From assembly GCA_020073145.1 (NCBI GenBank), contig JAIQFS010000016.1:62001-126000 (forward strand): DNA of 64,000 bases. The letters are read 5' to 3'. Below, piece by piece: positions 47,628-58,500 of the stretch. Position numbers and translations under genes: made by a program. Below the pieces are notes generated by a model that saw only the letters and a program-made list of their open reading frames with translations, had not been told where the DNA came from and searched no databases. Position 1 is the first letter of the stretch. Every line of letters starts with the position of its first letter. The DNA comes from Terriglobia bacterium (GTDB lineage: Bacteria > Acidobacteriota > Terriglobia > Bryobacterales > Bryobacteraceae).

Positions 47628-47938
47628 TACTGTAGGTACTGGAGCTTAATATTCTCCTCAAAACGGTAGACTTGATGTAAAATTCCATAGCGCGAAAGCG
47701 TTACAACGAATTAACAAAGGTTTAGGTACTTGGTAGCCACTTTCACGATGTGGTGCTCCGAAAGAAAACTCGGGTTTCAGCCCAAAGTGACTTTCCGGAT
47801 CTACAAGGGCTGGAATCGGAGAAGTGTTGGAATTGCAGAATCAACCATAAAAAACAACAGTTTGCAGTGATTCTGGGGCTGGCCCGACGCGTGCAAGGGA
47901 GCGCGCGGGTGGTTGTAGTTTCTTTGGATGGAGGAAAT
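47628..47938. other. 311-base intergenic region before the first Oar-like receptor
   Basis: No gene is supported here. The region is richer in A and T than its surroundings, and includes a weak inverted repeat GGAG...CTCC at 47641-47657. No clear -35/-10 pair stands out. The reading frame of the receptor gene is open further upstream to 47750, but the region has no protein-like pattern and the signal peptide begins at 47939, so I treat it as non-coding. Confidence 0.6.
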
Positions 47939-50900
47939 ATGAGAACTCTTCGGCTGTTGGCAATGGGGATGGTTTTTCTGGCGTGGTGCTTCGGCCAGGC
48001 GACGGACGGCATTATTGTCGGCAAGGTTTCGGACGCCTCTGGGGCTGCGGTTTCCGGCGCGACTGTGACCGCGACGAACACGGCCACGAATGTGAAGTAC
48101 ACGTCGCCGACAAACGAAACCGGGGACTACCGGCTCAACAATGTGCCTGTGGGCCAATACAGCGTTTCGGCAACGGCGAAGGGGTTTGCTGCTGCAACGG
48201 TAACCGGTGTTCAACTGGATCTGAATCACACAGCGGCCATCAACCTGACGTTGGCGGTCGGTACCGTCACCACACAAGTAGACGTCACCGAGTCCAACGC
48301 TCTGATCGACACGTCGACGGCCCAGTTACAGACTACTTTCGATTCCCGGACTGCGGTGGAGGTGCCCATGGCCGCACACGCCGGATTGATCGGCGAGGCC
48401 GGCATCTGGAACCTCAGCCTGGTGGGCGCGGGCGTGGCTTCACAGGGCGGCAACGGCCAGGGTACGGGCCCTTCCATCGGCGGCCAGCGTCCGGAGAACA
48501 ACAGCTTCAACATTGACGGCGTCCTCAATGATGACCACTACACGACCGGCCCTCAGGTTTACATCTCCAACGAAGCCATTCAGCAGTTCAACCTGGTGCA
48601 GAACAACTTCAGCGCTGAGTTCGGCGGCGGATCGGGCGGGATCTTCAATGTAATCGTCAAGAGCGGCACCAACCAGATCCATGGCTCGGTTTATGAGTAC
48701 ATGGCGAATCGCAAACTGGACGCGGTCGACGCCAACAACACGCACCAAGGGGTATACTCGCTGCCGCGCTTTGACTCCAACCGCCTCGGCGCCTCCATCG
48801 GCGGTCCGATTTTGAAAGACAAGCTGTTTTATTTTGGCGATTTCGAGTACGCGCCCCTGGGCCAGGCGTCGCAGCCGGCCAGTGAAGTGGACGCGCCCAC
48901 CAGCTTAGGCCTTTCTACCCTCAACAGCATGACAGGTCTGAGCAAGACGAACCTCGGTGTCTTCGAGAAGTACGTTCCGGTTGCGACCGCAGCCACCGGT
49001 ACGACCATTGTGAATGGTGTCGCCATTCCGACTGGCCCGCTCTCGTTCGCCTCGCCCAATTACAACAATCAGTATGACGCCATTGCGGCGGTGGACTACA
49101 ACATCAGCAACAAAGATCAGCTTCGCGGCCGCTTTATTTATGCCAATTCCACGGGCATCGATTTCAACGCCAACCTGCCCGTGTTCTATGCGCCGAACCC
49201 CACGATTAGCAAGAGCATTTCGGTTTCGGAATTCCACAACTTCTCCCCGACGCTGGAGAATGAGCTGCGCCTCTCCTATAAGCGCAACAACGCTGCCATC
49301 CCCACGGGCGGCTTCGACTTTCCGAACCTGAGTGCTTTTCCGAATATCTCCTTCGATGACCTTGGTTTTCAGATGGGCCCTGATCCGAACACGCCCAGCG
49401 GCTCCATTGAAAATACCGCGCAACTCCAGGAGAACATCACCAAGTCCTGGGGCCGGCATACGATCAAGGCTGGTTACGCGCTGGTTGACGTCATTCTGAC
49501 CGGGACGTTTGTGCAACGTGTCCGCGGCGATTACGATTACACCAGTTTGGAGGAGTACTTACTGGACCACGTGCCATCGGGCAGCGCTTTCGGAACTCCG
49601 AACAGCGGCGAACGTACCGTAGGAGCCACCAACGGCGTACCGTTTGGTAACGTGGAGCACTCGTTCTTCGTAAACGATGATTTCCGCCTGCGGCCGAACC
49701 TCACCTTGAACTTCGGTGTCCGGTACGAATACGTCACCGTTCCTGTGGGTTCCCGCTACCAGCAGTACAGCTCGCCCGCCAATGTCCCGGGTGTCATTTC
49801 CTTCGATTCGCCCAAAGCCAATCCCAACGAATGGTCGCCGCGCTTGGGATTCGCTTATTCGCCCGGAACGAGCGGCCTATGGTCCATTCGCGGCGGCGTC
49901 AGCCGTTCCTTCGCCAACACCTACATCAACCTGAACCAGAACGCGTCGCCGGCTTACTTTGCGACCACGGTCGACGTTGGTCGGACCACTCCGCCCGACA
50001 ACTTCCTGGCTAACGGTGGTTTGAACTACACGCCGCCGGGTGTTCTGACGCCGGCCGCGGCGCGCGCCGCGATCTCGACGTACACGTTCGATCAAACTCG
50101 CCCTTACGCACTCAACGGAACCATTGGTGTCCAGCGCGTTCTCGGCCACGACTACACATTGGAAGCACGATATGTCTACACCAAAGGCGTGCACCTGTGG
50201 AATCAGACCCGCCTGAACGTTGTTACCCCGGTGACTTCAAACTCCTTTATCCCGACTTTCTTGCAGATGCCTTCGGCGGCTACCTTGGCTGGGCTCAAGA
50301 ACACTGTGGGATCCCTACTGAGCGCCCCTATCAACGTTCTCGAAAAATACGGCTTCCCCAACAACATCGTCGGCTATCACCCCTGGGGCAACTCACGGTA
50401 TAACGGTCTAGCGCTGCAGCTTACCAAGCGCTATTCGAAGAATTTTTCGGTGATCGCAGCCTATACCTGGAGTCACAACTTCGACGATTCCACGGCCACG
50501 AACTTTTCCACCAGTCTATCGCCGCGCCGCGCCCAGGATTACCAGAATATGCGGGCGGAATGGGCCTCTTCGGCCCTCGACCGGCGCCAACGCCTCACCA
50601 TCACCCCCATTTATGACTTCAAGCCGTTCCAGGGTAAGAACTGGTTAATGAAGAACGTGATCGGCAACTGGAACATATCCGGAACGTACACGTACCAATC
50701 GCCGGAGTTTGCGGTGGTGCAAAGCGGTATCGACTCCAACCTGAACGGAGACGCTTTGGATCGTTCGATTATCAATCCGGGCGGTGCTGCAGGCAGCGGC
50801 AGTAGTGTAGTCGGTTATACAGCGACCGGCCAGTCGGTGTCGACTTTCACCAGCAGGAACAGTTGCCTTGCAAGCGCTCTCTGCCAACAGGTAGTAGCCT

Positions 50901-51247
50901 ATGTCGCCAACACTCCTGGCGCGCGCTACATCACGGCCGGACTTGGCGCACTGTCCAACAGCGGGCGCAATACGATGCCTTTGGATCACACCAATAACGT
51001 TGATGCGGCGCTCATGAAGCGCGTCAATTTCACCGAGAGGGTCAAATTCGACCTGGGCGTCCAGGCGTTCAATCTGTTCAATCACTCGCAGTTTGTCGGC
51101 GGGTTCCTGAACGACGTCGCCCCGCTCTCGACGGCAGGAGTCAGTACCGCTTGGCTGCAGGCTCGTAATCCCGCTTTTGGCGATTACAAAGCCTACTTCT
51201 CCAACAACTCGCGCGCGGCGCAGCTCGTCGCGCACATCACCTTCTGA
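47939..51247 (+). CDS. Oar-like TonB-dependent receptor (1)
   Basis: Outer-membrane protein of 1102 residues. A signal peptide MRTLRLLAMGMVFLAWCFGQ is followed by a carboxypeptidase-regulatory-like domain (GIIVGKVSDASGAAVSGATV, YSVSATAKGFAA). A plug-like region with SIGGQRPENNSFNIDGVLND and FSAEFGGGSGGIFNVIVKSG follows, then a long beta-barrel ending LVAHITF. This is the Oar-like group that is greatly expanded in acidobacteria and imports unknown large or complexed nutrients. ATG 47939 has GGAGG six bases upstream. A hairpin terminator follows after 30 bases. Confidence 0.92.
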   Translation: MRTLRLLAMGMVFLAWCFGQATDGIIVGKVSDASGAAVSGATVTATNTATNVKYTSPTNETGDYRLNNVPVGQYSVSATAKGFAAATVTGVQLDLNHTAAINLTLAVGTVTTQVDVTESNALIDTSTAQLQTTFDSRTAVEVPMAAHAGLIGEAGIWNLSLVGAGVASQGGNGQGTGPSIGGQRPENNSFNIDGVLNDDHYTTGPQVYISNEAIQQFNLVQNNFSAEFGGGSGGIFNVIVKSGTNQIHGSVYEYMANRKLDAVDANNTHQGVYSLPRFDSNRLGASIGGPILKDKLFYFGDFEYAPLGQASQPASEVDAPTSLGLSTLNSMTGLSKTNLGVFEKYVPVATAATGTTIVNGVAIPTGPLSFASPNYNNQYDAIAAVDYNISNKDQLRGRFIYANSTGIDFNANLPVFYAPNPTISKSISVSEFHNFSPTLENELRLSYKRNNAAIPTGGFDFPNLSAFPNISFDDLGFQMGPDPNTPSGSIENTAQLQENITKSWGRHTIKAGYALVDVILTGTFVQRVRGDYDYTSLEEYLLDHVPSGSAFGTPNSGERTVGATNGVPFGNVEHSFFVNDDFRLRPNLTLNFGVRYEYVTVPVGSRYQQYSSPANVPGVISFDSPKANPNEWSPRLGFAYSPGTSGLWSIRGGVSRSFANTYINLNQNASPAYFATTVDVGRTTPPDNFLANGGLNYTPPGVLTPAAARAAISTYTFDQTRPYALNGTIGVQRVLGHDYTLEARYVYTKGVHLWNQTRLNVVTPVTSNSFIPTFLQMPSAATLAGLKNTVGSLLSAPINVLEKYGFPNNIVGYHPWGNSRYNGLALQLTKRYSKNFSVIAAYTWSHNFDDSTATNFSTSLSPRRAQDYQNMRAEWASSALDRRQRLTITPIYDFKPFQGKNWLMKNVIGNWNISGTYTYQSPEFAVVQSGIDSNLNGDALDRSIINPGGAAGSGSSVVGYTATGQSVSTFTSRNSCLASALCQQVVAYVANTPGARYITAGLGALSNSGRNTMPLDHTNNVDAALMKRVNFTERVKFDLGVQAFNLFNHSQFVGGFLNDVAPLSTAGVSTAWLQARNPAFGDYKAYFSNNSRAAQLVAHITF

Positions 51248-51276
51248 CCGCCGTTCGAATCTCATCGAGTCATCAT

Positions 51277-51305
51277 GGGCCGGCTTCCCTGCCGGCCCTT
51301 TTTTT
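51277..51305 (+). terminator. intrinsic terminator after receptor 1
   Basis: A perfect eight-base stem GGGCCGGC / GCCGGCCC with a six-base loop (TTCCCT), followed by seven T residues (51299-51305). It starts 30 bases after the stop of the upstream receptor gene. Confidence 0.93.
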
Positions 51306-51343
51306 GTGCCCCGTTATATCCTGGAGGCAATAGCGGCGTCGGG

Positions 51344-53824
51344 ATGACAGGGAGTCTTTATCGGCGGAGCGGTCTGCTCACGCTTCTGGTGTGCGCCTCC
51401 GCCTGCGCCCAAGTCCTGGTTTCCGGCCGCGTGGTGGATGAAACCGGAACCGCCGTGGCGGGCTCACGGGTCGAACTGCAGGGGTCTCCCGGCGCAGTCG
51501 CCGCCGTGGCTTCCTCCGATCCGGCGGGCAATTTCAACCTCACTCTCGCGGCCGTGGGCGAATACCAGATTCGCGCCGAGCGGCAGGGCTTTTACCGCTA
51601 CCAGGGCAAGGGCCAGCGTTTCGAGGAAGGCTCGAATCAACTCACCATCACTCTCAATCACCTGCAGGAGTATTCCGAACGCATCGACGTGACGGTTTCG
51701 GCCCCGGTGATCGACCCGCAGCAGCCCGCTGAGCGGAAAGAGCTGGACAACACCGAGATCCAGTCCGTTCCCTATCCGGCGCCGCAGGATTACCGCAGCG
51801 CCCTGCCGCTGATGGACGGCGTGGTGGAGGACAACGCGGGCCGCGCGCACTTCAACGGAGGCGACACCAGCCAGACCAACTACACGCTCGATGGCTTCAA
51901 CATGTCGAACCCGGTCACGGGCAACCTCGATACGCGCGTCAATATCGATAGCATCCAATCCGTGGACTTGGAGAGCAGCCGGTTCTCGGCGGCGAATGGG
52001 CGCGGCTCGGCGGGCGTGGTCGATCTGAAGACCAAAATGGGCGATGACCGCTGGCGCTTCGACGGCACTAACTTCATCCCGGGCGTTTCGTCCGAAACCG
52101 GCCTCCATGTGAATAAGTGGACGCCGCGGCTGGAGGTTTCAGGCCCGCTGGCCAAGAGCCGTGCCTGGTTTCACAACGGGTTCGACGCGTTCTACAACGT
52201 GGACATCGTCCATGGCCTGCCGCGCGATCAGAACCAAACGCGCGGGTTGACGGTGAGCGACCTCTCGCGTTTCCAAGTGAATCTGACTCCAGCCAACATT
52301 CTGACGGGCAGTTTTCTGATGAACTATTCGGACCGCGACCGCTTTGGCCTGAGCTTCGTGAATCCGGCCGAGGCCACTACCAATCAGCGGCAGACCCTGT
52401 ATATGAGCACGGTGCGCGACCAGGCCTATTTTAGCGGCGGAGCCTTGCTGGAGATCGGTTTTGCCGATTCCCGCGGCCTGTTGCGCGATGTGCCCCAAGG
52501 CAATCTGCTGTATCAGATCACGCCGCTCGGCAACCGTGGCAACTATTTCATCAATCGCGACCGCCATCTCTACCGGGATCAGTGGCTGGCAAATCTGTTC
52601 CTGCCGACGCTCCCTCTGCTGGGCACGCACCAGTTGAAGTTCGGTATTGATTTCGAGCGCGAAGCCTACCACGAGAAAGTGGCGCGCAACCCTTACGAGA
52701 TACTGCGAGACGATAACTCGGTGGCGCGGTATGTTCAGTTCGTCGGCAGCCCTTTCCTGGCCCGTCGGAATTTCGAAGACGCCCAGTACCTTCAGGATCA
52801 TTGGACGTTGCGCAAAGACCTGCAGGTGGAAGCCGGTCTGCGGGCGGAGTGGAATGAGATTGTGCGCGATCTGGAACTGGCGCCGCGTTTTTCAGTGGCC
52901 TGGTCTCCAGGGTTTCTGCGGCGCACCAAGTTCTCCGCCGGTTGGGGCGTCTATCACGACGCCATCAGCCTGGGCCTGATCACCCGTAACCAGGGGCAGA
53001 CGAGCCTGGCCACCTACTACCCGCCTGGGGGGCCGCCGAGCACGCCGGTTCAGACTTCATTTGCGGTCAACGAGCAGTCCCTGCAAGTTCCGGTGTACCG
53101 GAGTGCGAGCTTCAGTGTCGAGCGGGAGCTGCCCTTCGGGTTCTTCGGCCAGGCGTCCTATACGCGCCGCTCCGGCTCCAACGGCTTTACCTACGCTGCG
53201 TCCAACGCCGCAGCCTCACTCGCGCCGGGAGGCACCGTCGTGTATCAACTGCTCAACCAGCGCCGGGAGCGGTACGACGCTTTCGATCTGAGCTTGCGGC
53301 GGACGTTCGCCGGGAAATATGAGTGGTTTGGAGGGTACACCCGGTCGAGCGCCCGCTCCAACGCGGCGGTGGACTACAGTTTGGAAAACCCCATCTTTGG
53401 CCCGCAATCACCGGGGGCCGCTCCCTGGGATGCGCCCAACCGCTTTCACATGTGGGGATGGGCGCCTCTTCCGAATCACGCATTGCCGCAGTGGTTCCGG
53501 TTTGTGACCCACGAAACCACGGCGGCCTACCTGGTGGAATATCGCACCGGGTTCCCGTTCGGCGTGGTCAGTGAAGACGGCCTTCTGGCGGGACGGCCGG
53601 ATTCGCTGCGGTATCCCGGCTACTTCAGCATCAACCTGAGCCTGGAGCGGCGGTTTCACGCGCTCCACGCCTTGTGGGCGTGGCGTTTCGGATTCAACAA
53701 CCTGACCAACAACGGCAATCCCAACGCGGTGAACAACGTGTTGGGAAGCCCGGAATTCCTGGCGTACGCCAGAGGACAGGCCCGCGCCTTCAACGTCCGA
53801 TTGCGATGGTTGGGACGGAAGTAG
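51344..53824 (+). CDS. Oar-like TonB-dependent receptor (2), shorter form
   Basis: An 826-residue outer-membrane receptor. A signal peptide is followed by a carboxypeptidase-regulatory-like domain (VSGRVVDETGTAVAGSRVEL) and a plug with FNGGDTSQTNYTLDGFNMS and ENRF-like SSRFSAANGRGSAGVVDLKT. The barrel ends in FNVRLRWLGRK. It is about 280 residues shorter than the other two Oar-like receptors here and lacks the aromatic C-terminal ending found there, as its last residues are GRK. I place the start at ATG 51344, just after the terminator; an earlier in-frame start would lie within the hairpin. Confidence 0.85.
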   Translation: MTGSLYRRSGLLTLLVCASACAQVLVSGRVVDETGTAVAGSRVELQGSPGAVAAVASSDPAGNFNLTLAAVGEYQIRAERQGFYRYQGKGQRFEEGSNQLTITLNHLQEYSERIDVTVSAPVIDPQQPAERKELDNTEIQSVPYPAPQDYRSALPLMDGVVEDNAGRAHFNGGDTSQTNYTLDGFNMSNPVTGNLDTRVNIDSIQSVDLESSRFSAANGRGSAGVVDLKTKMGDDRWRFDGTNFIPGVSSETGLHVNKWTPRLEVSGPLAKSRAWFHNGFDAFYNVDIVHGLPRDQNQTRGLTVSDLSRFQVNLTPANILTGSFLMNYSDRDRFGLSFVNPAEATTNQRQTLYMSTVRDQAYFSGGALLEIGFADSRGLLRDVPQGNLLYQITPLGNRGNYFINRDRHLYRDQWLANLFLPTLPLLGTHQLKFGIDFEREAYHEKVARNPYEILRDDNSVARYVQFVGSPFLARRNFEDAQYLQDHWTLRKDLQVEAGLRAEWNEIVRDLELAPRFSVAWSPGFLRRTKFSAGWGVYHDAISLGLITRNQGQTSLATYYPPGGPPSTPVQTSFAVNEQSLQVPVYRSASFSVERELPFGFFGQASYTRRSGSNGFTYAASNAAASLAPGGTVVYQLLNQRRERYDAFDLSLRRTFAGKYEWFGGYTRSSARSNAAVDYSLENPIFGPQSPGAAPWDAPNRFHMWGWAPLPNHALPQWFRFVTHETTAAYLVEYRTGFPFGVVSEDGLLAGRPDSLRYPGYFSINLSLERRFHALHALWAWRFGFNNLTNNGNPNAVNNVLGSPEFLAYARGQARAFNVRLRWLGRK

Positions 53825-53842
53825 GAGAGCCGCGGTGGAAGG

Positions 53843-55096
53843 CTACTCCGCCGGAAGGCCCGGAGTCTGGAGAGCTTTGGCGCGCTTTCGGACCGCGGCC
53901 GCATCCTGAGGCCGTTTTGCGTCGTCGAGCAGGCGGGCGTAGTTTTCGAGCGCTCGGAGGAAGCGGGCGTCTTTCGATCCCACGGATTTTTCGAGCGGCG
54001 GGATCGTGGCCAGGGCGAGCTTCTCGGATTCGGTGAACCGGCGTTGGGCGCGGAGAACGTCCGCCAGTTCATTGCGGGCCACCAAGAACAGAGGGTCCTC
54101 TCTGGTGTAGGAAGATTCGAGGAGGCTGGCCGCGCGGCGATACAAATCTTCGGCGCCCGACTCCCGACCGCGCTCATGGTAGAAGGCGGCCAGGTTCATG
54201 AAACCTTTGGCGACGTTGGGGTGTTGCGGCCCAAGCGCGTTCTTCCAGAGGTCGATGGCGCGCCGGTAGTATTTTTCAGCATCGAGATACCTGCCTTGGA
54301 AGCGGCGGATCTGAGCAAAGTTGTTGGACAGGGTGGCGCGCAGCGAATCACTAATGCCGGCCTCTCCTTCGGCCAGCCGGAAAGCCCGCCGGAGAAACTG
54401 TTCGGCCTCCGCCAGGCGGCCCTGTTTGAGCGCCGTCACCGCCCGGTCGTTATAAGAAGTGACGGAATGAGTGGCGGTGTCTGCGGGGTCTTCGGGGGAA
54501 GAGAGGAGAGTCTCTGCCTCCCGGTAGCGGCCGAGATCGACGTCGATCGATGCAAACATCAGGTCGGTGATGCGCCGTTCACCGGCTGCTTCCTCGGGAT
54601 GGTGATCGAAGATCCGGGCGGCGCGCTGGGCGAATGGCTCCGCTTGCGGCGCCTGATTCCAGGCTCGGTAAAGAGCCGCGAGATGGAGGGCAGCACTGCC
54701 GGCCTCCATGCTATCGGGGCCGGTGCTGGCCTCTGCGTCGCGGAGGCAGTGCAAGAGCAGGGGCTCTGCTTCCGCGTAACGGCCAAGGAGGATTAAGAGG
54801 CCGCCGAGGTTGCCGCGGGTGATCGCCGCCTGCGCGGCGGCGCCGGATCCGCAGGCTTCGAGAGCCTGCCGATACAGCGATTCAGCTTCGCGGTAACGGC
54901 CGGCGCTTTGCATCTGGAGCGCCAGAGCATGGAGTTGGGCCGGATCGGAAACATGCGGCGGTTCGATGGGGTCTTCGGTGGGGTCTTCGGTGACCACGCT
55001 TGGCCCTGGCTTCTCGAAGATGTTGGTTTCGTAGGCGCCGGCCTGCCAAGCGGCAGCTTCCATCGCGCCCACGAGAGCCCAGAGCAGAACTCGCAC
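53843..55096 (-). CDS. exported TPR protein
   Basis: A 417-residue protein with a signal peptide-like N-terminus (VRVLLWALVGAMEAAAWQAG) and at least six TPR-like units, for example LALQMQSAGRYREAESLYRQ, GLLILLGRYAEAEPLLLHCL, NLAAFYHERGRESGAEDLYR. Function as protein-protein scaffold is inferred from the repeats. The frame is open 59 codons further upstream, but the GTG at 55096 begins the export signal, so I chose it; there is no good ribosome-binding site. It converges on receptor 2 with a gap of 18 bases and is divergent from receptor 3. Confidence 0.78.
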   Translation of the reverse strand: MRVLLWALVGAMEAAAWQAGAYETNIFEKPGPSVVTEDPTEDPIEPPHVSDPAQLHALALQMQSAGRYREAESLYRQALEACGSGAAAQAAITRGNLGGLLILLGRYAEAEPLLLHCLRDAEASTGPDSMEAGSAALHLAALYRAWNQAPQAEPFAQRAARIFDHHPEEAAGERRITDLMFASIDVDLGRYREAETLLSSPEDPADTATHSVTSYNDRAVTALKQGRLAEAEQFLRRAFRLAEGEAGISDSLRATLSNNFAQIRRFQGRYLDAEKYYRRAIDLWKNALGPQHPNVAKGFMNLAAFYHERGRESGAEDLYRRAASLLESSYTREDPLFLVARNELADVLRAQRRFTESEKLALATIPPLEKSVGSKDARFLRALENYARLLDDAKRPQDAAAVRKRAKALQTPGLPAE

Positions 55097-55527
55097 GACA
55101 CGTCTTCTTGTTTTCGCTGCGTCCTCGAGGATTCCTGCTGGGTATGCAGCGCTGCAAAAGGGGAACTCACCACGGTGTGCGACGCCCCGCCACCGACGCG
55201 CGCGACCCACAGCACGCGGAGAGTCACAGGTCTGTTTCGGTTTCAGAATAGCATCGGTCCGAGGACAATGCAATCATTTAAGAGCTGAAACTAGTGAATT
55301 GTGAGAATTCACGAAGCAGGTAATCCAGATTCTCATATCTATCAGTTAAGTAGCTTGAAAATCACCAACTTAGAACCTGTCGGCGAAAGGAAAACAGAGA
55401 AACAGACCTATAACTATTGGAATACAGGATATGGTCGCGATCAGGACAGCGATCATGAAATGAACCAGTTAGGCGGTCTCCGGGTGGTGGCCTTCGGCTT
55501 GCAGCGCAATGGACCAAAGGAGACACG
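55097..55527. other. 431-base intergenic region between the TPR gene and receptor 3
   Basis: No gene is supported. The stretch is AT-rich from about 55260 onwards and is where divergent promoters for the TPR gene and the receptor would lie. It contains the inverted repeat at 55294-55312. No convincing sigma-70 pair is found. Confidence 0.6.
55294..55312. promoter_or_regulatory. candidate operator: inverted repeat GTGAATT-N5-AATTCAC
   Basis: Two seven-base arms, perfectly symmetric, around a five-base spacer in the divergent intergenic region. The size and spacing fit a dimeric helix-turn-helix regulator site. The regulator is unknown, and whether it acts on the receptor, on the TPR gene or on neither is open. 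Confidence 0.4.
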
Positions 55528-58500
55528 ATGCACCTATCCAAACGACTCCTGGTGTGTGTGTTGACGCTTGTGACCTGTGCGTTTGTCGCGTTCGCGCAAA
55601 CGGAAACCGGCCAGATTACCGGGACAGTCCTGGACCCGAGCGGAGCCGCCATTCCGGGCGCCACTGTCAGTGTCAGAGATCTTTCGACTAACGCCACGCG
55701 GACGAGCCAGACGGGTGATGCGACCTATGTCTTCCCGAACCTGCAGCCCGGCCGCTATGAAGTCACCGCCACCGCCGGAGGCTTCAGTACGCAGAAGCAA
55801 GTGGTGACTGTCGGGGTCGGCTCGAAGATCGGGTTAGATCTCCATCTTTCGGTGGGAACTCAGGCGACGGTCATCCAGGTTTCGGAGAGTGCCGCGCAGA
55901 TTAACACCGAGACGCAAACGCTGGGACAGACGGTCTCCGGTAGCGAAATCCTGAACCTGCCCACGATCACGCGCAACCCCTACGATCTGGTGAAAACGGT
56001 TGGCAATACCACCGATGCAGACCCAGGCGGCGCGGACCGCGGTGTCGGAGTGTCGATCAACGGACTTCGTGCGAGCGACGTAGGCGTTCTGCTGGACGGC
56101 GTGCCGAATTCGAACAATTTCGACACGAGGGTAGCGGTCCAGACGCCACTGGACTCGGTGGGCGAGGTCACGGTGCTGACCAGTAATTTCACGGCCGAAT
56201 ACGGCCGCGCGGTGGCCGGCGTGGTGAACGTGAATACGCGGCGCGGCGCCAATGAGGTTCATGGGACGGCATACGAGTTCAATCGTGTCTCTGGGTTGGC
56301 GTCGAACTCGTATGACAACAATGCAAACGGCATCGACAAGCCGATTTTCACGCGCAATCAATTCGGATTCTCGGCCGGCGGCGCGCTGGTCAAGGACAAG
56401 CTCTTCGTTTTTGGGAACCCCGAGTGGATTCGCGTGCGGAGCGCGCAGATCCAGACGGCGACGATCGCCACGCCGCAACTGATCGCGGCATCCGATCCCA
56501 ACACCCAGGCATTCTTTGCCGCCTACGGGCATCTGCAACCGGGGGTGATCCCGCTGCAGACGTTCGCCAGGAGTTCTATTGCCTGCACCAGCGCCTCCTG
56601 CCTGGCCATCCCGGCGAGTACCCCGATCTATCAGAAGGTGGCGTACAGCAACCCGGCAGACTCGGGCGGCGGCAGCCCACAGAACACGGTGGAATTTGCA
56701 GGGCGCATCGACTATAACCTCAGCGACAAGACGCAGATCTACTTCCGCATGGCTCGCTTTGATTCGACGTTCTTTGACGGAACCGTGGTGACCAGCCCCT
56801 ACGCCGGCTATAACACCGGTGAAGTCGACTTGAAGAACTCCTTTGTTCTCTCGGGTACGCACGTGGTTTCGCCGACCCTGGTGAGCCAGACCAAGGTGAG
56901 CTACAACCGCCTCGGACAATTGCAGCCGATGGGGACGGCTCCCATCGGCCCCACGTTGTATACCACGATCGGTTCGACCAGCAGCCTGGGTGGATCGAGT
57001 ATCGTGTATCCCGGGTACTCCGGTTTCAGTCCCGGCGGCGCGATCCCGTTTGGCGGCCCGCAGAATCTCACGCAGATCAACGAGGACGTGAACAAGTCGT
57101 TCGGCAAACACAGCCTCCGGTTCGGCGGCCTGTATACCTACCTGCAAGACAACCGGGCTTTTGCCGCATACTCGACGGCCGTGGCCGCCCTGGGCACCAG
57201 CCAGGCGACGGCACTCGATGGGCTGGTTACCGGGCAACTGAAGCAGTTCGAGGTTGCGGTTTATCCGCAAGGGGAATACCCCTGCGTGAACGGCCCGACC
57301 GGGCCCATTGTCACCCCTGACTGCACTCTAAAACTGCCGCTGGGCCCACCCAATTTCACTCGCAGCAATGCTGTTCATGAAGCCGGGCTCTATGTCCAGG
57401 ACAGCTGGAAAGTGAAGTCCGGGCTGACGGTGAATTTGGGCCTCCGGTGGGAGTACTTCGGACCTCAGGCCAGCCGGAATCCAAGCCTGGATTCCAACTT
57501 CTATCCCGGAACCGGAGCCAATATCATGCTGCAGATGGCAACCGGTCGGGCTTATCGATCGACCGATCCCGGGAATCCCGTGGGTGGGCTGTGGCAAAGA
57601 GATTGGAAGGACTTTTCCCCACGCGTCGGTTTCGCCTGGGATGTGTTCGGCGACGGAAAGACGTCACTCCGGGGCGGTTACGGGATCGGCTGGGAGCCGA
57701 ATTTCGGCAACGTGACGTTCAACGTCCTCTTCAATCCGCCCAACTACGGGCTGGTCACGTTCCAGACGCCCACGGACCTTGCGCAGATTCCGATTCCGGT
57801 GGCAAACTATGGACCGCTGTCAGGAAACAGCGGCACGAAAGCGTTGCCGCGTCTCAGCCTGCGCTGGGTTGATCCCTACATCAAGACGGCCTATGCGCAC
57901 CTGTGGAGCGCCGCGATCGAACACCAGTTCGGAAACGACGTCGTTGGCGCGGTTGAGTACACCGGCAGCAAGGGGGTGAATCTATACACGATCAACACCA
58001 TGAACGCCGGCGGTTCGGCCATCGTATACGGTGCCCCGGGCTCGGGCAGCGGAGCGGCGTCGGACCGCATCAATACCCAATATTCGGGTCTGAACCTACG
58101 TACCAATGGCGGGTTCTCGCATTACAATGCGCTCAACGGGCGGCTCGAACTGCGGAATTTCCGCCGCGAGGGACTCACGCTGCGCCTGAACTACACCTGG
58201 TCCCATGCGATCGATAACATCAGCAATACGTTCTCCGAGACCGTGACGGGTTCAGGCAACCTCGGGATCCTGGATCCCCTCGATCCCGATCTGGACAAGG
58301 GCAGTGCTGATTTCGACGTCCGTCATCGGATCACGCTGGCTGCGGTTTGGGAAATCCCGTACAAAGGCAAAAACGCGATCGAGAAACAGGTGCTGGGAGG
58401 CTGGAACATCGTTCCGAACCTGTCCGCCCGCACCGGGGTCCCGTTCAGCCTGTGGGATTGCACCAACGCGGCATACGCGCTGTGCCCGCGCGCGATGTAC

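Noticed and set aside
51253-51275. GTTCGAATCTC resembling a tRNA T-loop after receptor 1.
   Set aside because: No acceptor, D or anticodon arms can be folded around it, and the terminator follows immediately.
51275-51343. An in-frame upstream start of receptor 2 (MGRLPCRPFF...).
   Set aside because: It would start inside the terminator hairpin; the signal peptide starts at 51344.
55834-57270. A 478-residue minus-strand open frame opposite receptor 3.
   Set aside because: Arg/His/Gly-rich composition of an antisense frame and no known motif; the plus strand is a full receptor.
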